Below are positions 60,301 to 64,000 of a stretch of 64,000 nucleotides of DNA, piece by piece. The notes under the pieces are model-generated. The model did not search any database. It was not told where the DNA came from and saw only the letters and a program-made list of their open reading frames with translations. Origin of the DNA: Edaphochlamys debaryana (taxonomy: Eukaryota > Chlorophyta > Chlorophyceae > Chlamydomonadales); NCBI GenBank assembly GCA_016858145.1, contig JAEHOE010000006.1, positions 744,001 to 808,000 of the forward strand, in the 5' to 3' direction. The first letter of the stretch is position 1, and each line of letters starts with the position of its first letter. Made by a program: the position numbers and the translations under genes.

Positions 60301-63300
60301 CGGCTGCCGCCCACCTCCTCTGGTGCTGCGGCCTTCTCCTGTCCCAGCCACGGCACCGGCACCCAGCCCGGCGCCCCACCCCCAGAGCCCCATGCCCATG
60401 GACCTGTGTCCGTGTCGCCCTGCTCCCCTTCCCCCCTCCTACCCCCCTGTCAGGTGATGGACAAGCTCTTCATTTCCCTGCTCATCATGACGCTCTACCT
60501 GGGCGTGGGGGACGACCTGAGCGGTGAGCGCACCGCCGCTGCCGCCAGCGCATCCCCTCCCTTCTGTAGCTCTGCTCGCACAGCCGTTCAACCCCTTCCT
60601 CTGCTCCCCCGACGCCCTCCACCCCTGCCTCCACCCCTGCCTCCACCCCTGCCGCCTCCCCCACGGCCCCCACCCCCAGACGGCAACGTCATGAATGTGG
60701 CGGCAATCCTGTTTGCATGGAGCGCAGCCACCGTATTCGCGGCGGCGGGATACGTGTGAGCGGGACACGCGATTCTCGCATGGGCCCAGGGGGGGGAGGA
60801 GGTCTCGGATGGCGGAAGCGGTGGGGGCCGGGGGGCTGCGTGGGTGCAGGCGGGGCATCGTAGGGCTCTGGTGGTGGGCCCGGTTGGCTGGCCAAGGGCC
60901 CCAGCCGATGTACGGGGTTTGCGCGCCGGGGAGCTGCCGATTGTTGGCCGCAGAGCCGCGCTCTTCCCCTTGAAACCACCCCTGCCGCCCCCCAGGCCCT
61001 CACTGGTTCTGGAGCGCGGCCTGTTTGTGCGGGAGCGGGCGGACGGTGAGGGGGAAGGGTTGACGGGGATTTATGGTGGGCCGGGCAGGGAGGCAGTCCG
61101 ACGTTACTCCTCCTCCTGGCTCCCCCTGTACACCCCTGTCCCCTCCCCCCCCCCAGGTCTGTACCATGCCACCACCTACCTCACAGCCAAGCTGCTGGAC
61201 GAGGTGGGGAGGGAGGGAGGGAGGGAGGGCGGGGGGTGCCTGTTACTGTGCGGCATTGCGGCAGGGGAGGTCGAGGAAGCGAGAGGGGTCAGAGGGTGGG
61301 TTTAGCCCCTCGCTGCCGCGTGCTTGCCCCCCTTCCCAACCTCCCCGCTCGCCCCTCAACGAACCTCCCACCTCCCACCTACCCCTCCCCTCCCCCCCAG
61401 CTGGTGATCAACACGGTGGTGGCGCTGGGGGTGGCGGCCTTCACCTTGTACGGCATACAGTTCGCGGTGTGTGTGTGGGGGGGGGAGTAATCTTCGACGA
61501 TGGGGGGAGAAAGGGGAGGAGGCCCTGCCGCTTGGTACCTCCCAACCACCACCACAACCACCACGCCAGCACAACGTAGTCTGCTGCAGGGCACCTGCTC
61601 AAGCAGCCTCGTGGGGCCCCCTGCCCACCACTGCCACCACCACCATTCCCCTCCTCCGCAGAACTCGTTTGCCGTGTTCTACGTGTCGTACATCATCGGC
61701 ATCTTCATCGGCATCACGGCGGCCTACTTCGTGGCCTCGATCGCACCCAACATGGTGGGGCCTCGGAGTGGCTGGGGTGGATGGGGGTCTACAGGGAATG
61801 AGGCGAACCGCGAGGCCTCTTCGGCCCCTGCCTGCGTCAAGCGCGTGGTGACAGCGCCTCGGAGGGCGGGGTTGAGGTTGGGCCGACCCCGGGCCGCCGG
61901 GGCCCCGCCAGCTGCCACGCGCACCCGGCTGCATGGGGGCGGGAGGGCCGAGAGCGAGCCGAGTGACTTCTGCTCTCGAACCCGTCAAGACGTCACCCCC
62001 ATGCTCCCCCCTCTTACGCCCTCCCCCCAGGACGTGGCCAATGCGCTCCTGCCCATCTACGGAACCACCGTCATGTTGTGGGTGTGGGGGTGTGGGGGGT
62101 GGCTGCCCACTGGCTGCCACCCGGTGGCATGGGCTGAAAGACTAGGAGGAAAGTTGTAAGGAGTGAGGGTTATAGCGTTCTCGTAGCTTGCTGCGGGTGC
62201 CCCCTCCCCTGCCTGGTAAGCCGTCGACCCTTCCCGCCCCGCCCCGCCCCGCCCGCTGCAGCTTCGCGGGCTTCCTAATCCGCCTGGATGCCATGCCCGC
62301 CTGGTGGGTGGGAGTGCAAGGAGGAGGGAAGGGGAAGGGGTGATGGTCGTGTGGGAGGGGCTTTGGAGGTGGAGGAGACGCGCTGGCGGTGAGAGCCGGG
62401 GGGCTGAGGCCACGGCGGCGTGTGTTCGGCTACCCCAAGCACGCCCAGGCCTCAGGGGAAGCTGCAACTATCACTCTGGTGCTCTAGTCTGTCGAGCGAA
62501 AGCGAGCAAGGACCGCGCGAGGGATGCAATTAGGGAGTCCCGAGGGGTTTGCCTTCTCACCACCGCCGCATCGAACCCCCTTCCCCCTCCCCACACCCCT
62601 GCCCGGTCGCCCTGCCCACCCACCCCCCTGCCCCAGGTGGAAGTGGTACGCCTACATTGACTACGCCAAGTACACCTGGGGTGGGCACAGGGGGGGGGGG
62701 CAGGGGGCGGGGGCAGGGGGGTTGCGGGGCCAAGCCCTGACGGCACAGCCGGGACGCCTGCCTGGCCAAGTGGCCAGTCCACTGGTTTCGCAATAGGGCA
62801 GCGATCGAGGGGTCGGCGCTTACCCCTCATGTATCCCCTCCCGCCCCTACTTTTGGCCCCCAGGTGCGGTCATGATCAACCAGTTCAAGGACCGCCCCCA
62901 GCCCTGGATCGGTGGGTGGGGAAAGGGGCCACGGGAGGGGGGGGCGCGCGTAGTGGGCTGCAGGTGCTGGAGTTCGCAGGGCTGTGGGGCGAGACCCATC
63001 CCTACCTGGAACCTACCCTGCCACGCCCGCGCCACCGCAGGGGGGCAGACGGTGCTCGAGTACTTTGCGCTGGACGGAGTCAGCGAGTGGGCCTACCTGG
63101 TGGGGCGGGGGGCGAGGGGGCGGGGGCCTGTGGTGGGGAGGGGGGGAGAGGGCCTGTGGTGGGGAGGGGGGAAGGGGGCCTGTGGTGGGGACGGCCGCAG
63201 CAGCTGCACGAGCGGGGGGGGGGCGCCGAGCAGCCGAGCTCTGCTGGGTGGGGCACTGGGCATCTGGCATGGACGGGCTTGCTCATTTGGACGGGTGGGA

Positions 63301-63490
63301 GCAGCAGGGGCTCGTGCCGGGCACTACAACTCACACACTCACTGGCACACTCACTGGCTCACTCACTCTCACTGGCTGCACACCGCTCCCTTGTCGCTGC
63401 GGACCCCAGGGCTACGCCTGCCTATTCTTCCTCTTCTTCTACGTTTCCACCGCCCTGGTCCTCACCTTCAAGCAGTACCAGGTCCGGTGA
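57324..63490 (+). pseudogene. ABCG half-transporter paralogue with a 1-base frameshift
   Basis: Same family and order as the gene at 8621-14178. 25 exons: 57324-57431, 57557-57670, 57794-57940, 58035-58136, 58244-58288, 58399-58501, 58615-58655, 58769-58863, 58997-59112, 59391-59461, 59658-59761, 59863-59942, 60179-60221, 60454-60523, 60680-60755, 60996-61045, 61157-61203, 61401-61466, 61662-61754, 62031-62077, 62262-62303, 62637-62680, 62864-62911, 63041-63099, 63410-63490. Walker A, signature ISGGQ and Walker B are intact. The exon 59658-59761 is 104 nt instead of 105: a run of six C is five C near 59690, shifting the frame before the membrane domain. All downstream exons stay open in the original frame and keep splice sites, so this is either a very recent lesion or a sequencing error. 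Introns after 59461 (GCGAGT) and 59761 (GCAAGT) are GC-AG. It has two introns the minus copy lacks. Confidence 0.85.
60617..60652. repeat. (CTCCACCCCTGC)3 in ABCG intron
   Basis: Three 12 bp units in the intron before the exon at 60680. A separate (CCCCCCTA)n run occupies 60143-60178, just ahead of the exon at 60179. Confidence 0.85.
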
Positions 63491-63507
63491 CCGGTGGACC
63501 AACGTGG

Positions 63508-63840
63508 AAGCTTGTCGACCGGACAAGTGAGCGATAGTGAGGGGCCTTTTGTGAGTGTGACAAGTCTGGCCGCTTGTCGACCGCCGGACAAGTTGGGGGT
63601 CTTTCGTGATCGTGACAAATCTGGCCGCTTGTCGACCGCCGGACAAGTTGGGGGCCTTTCGTGAGCGTGACAAATCTGGCCGCTTGTCGACCGCCGGACA
63701 AGTTGGGGGCCTTTCGTGAGCGTGACAAATCTGGCCGCTTGTCGACCGCCGGACAAGTTGGGGGACTTTCGTGAGCGTGACAAATCTGGCCGCTTGTCGA
63801 CCGCCGGACAAGTTGGGGGTCTTTCGTGAGCGTGAGCGTG
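63508..63840. repeat. 55 bp minisatellite with hairpin core
   Basis: Five copies of a 55 bp unit begin (at CTTGTC) at 63573, 63628, 63683, 63738 and 63793; a shorter, diverged copy is at ~63511. Each unit contains CTTGTC-N8-GACAAG, a 6 bp stem with an 8-base loop. The array starts 20 bases after the ABCG stop, so it is probably in the 3' UTR. Confidence 0.95.
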
Positions 63841-64000
63841 ATTCCCGACGCGACAACGATCTGTTATCAAGGACTTCTTGGACCATTCTTCATTCATCCA
63901 CACCCACCCACGGGAATGCTGTGCCGCCCGTAACATTGCGTGGGCTGCCACGTGCTCCAGACATGGGCCAGGCACACGCATTCGGCGGGCCACGCACACG
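63841..64000. other. Unassigned end of window
   Basis: No gene or repeat recognised in the last 160 bases. Confidence 0.4.

Noticed and set aside
63508..63840. CRISPR-like regular repeat
   Set aside because: Units are head-to-tail 55 bp copies with no unique spacers, in a eukaryotic genome.

Overview
The window is nuclear DNA of a green alga, most likely a Chlamydomonas/volvocine relative. The signs are very high GC, genes cut into many short exons by C/G-rich introns with GT-AG (and several GC-AG) borders, TGTAA motifs downstream of some stops, proteins rich in Ala/Gly/Gln runs, and a product that resembles the algal pyrenoid protein SAGA1. I saw no rRNA, tRNA or CRISPR. Gene models below were built by hand by joining exons in phase at splice sites; every joined model gives a continuous reading frame except one ABC transporter copy.

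Layout: a ~515 bp direct repeat occurs at 95-617 and 2272-2787. A minus-strand RING-H2 ubiquitin ligase of BIG BROTHER type (2796-6498) follows, with a (CCTGC)n array just beyond its 5' end. A minus-strand ABCG half-transporter is at 8621-14178. A large minus-strand gene (15556-26882, 28 exons, 1777 aa) encodes two tandem CBM20-like starch-binding modules, a ~600-residue coiled coil and a C-terminal NWRDAL, which fits the published Rubisco-binding motif. It is divergent from a plus-strand rsmG-type rRNA methyltransferase (27785-30485). Next is a second CBM20-plus-coiled-coil gene (31610-35330, plus). After a 3.2 kb gene-poor stretch come a minus-strand Cys-rich secreted, probably GPI-anchored protein (38500-41376), a divergent plus-strand GDSL esterase (41618-46227), a plus-strand FHA-domain protein (47132-48180), a minus-strand SMG7/EST1-like nonsense-mediated-decay factor (50029-56259), and a second ABCG transporter on the plus strand (57324-63490). 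A 55 bp hairpin-containing minisatellite closes the window.

The two ABCG genes are inverted paralogues ~43 kb apart. Exons 2-9 and 11-12 and several introns are nearly identical, while the exons between and around them are diverged, which suggests gene conversion. The plus copy has a one-base deletion in a C run.

Functional theme: the central 20 kb holds two starch-binding coiled-coil proteins around a probable chloroplast rRNA methyltransferase. The large one is a good candidate for a factor that ties Rubisco to the starch sheath of the pyrenoid. This is inference from domains and motif; no localisation can be read from sequence.
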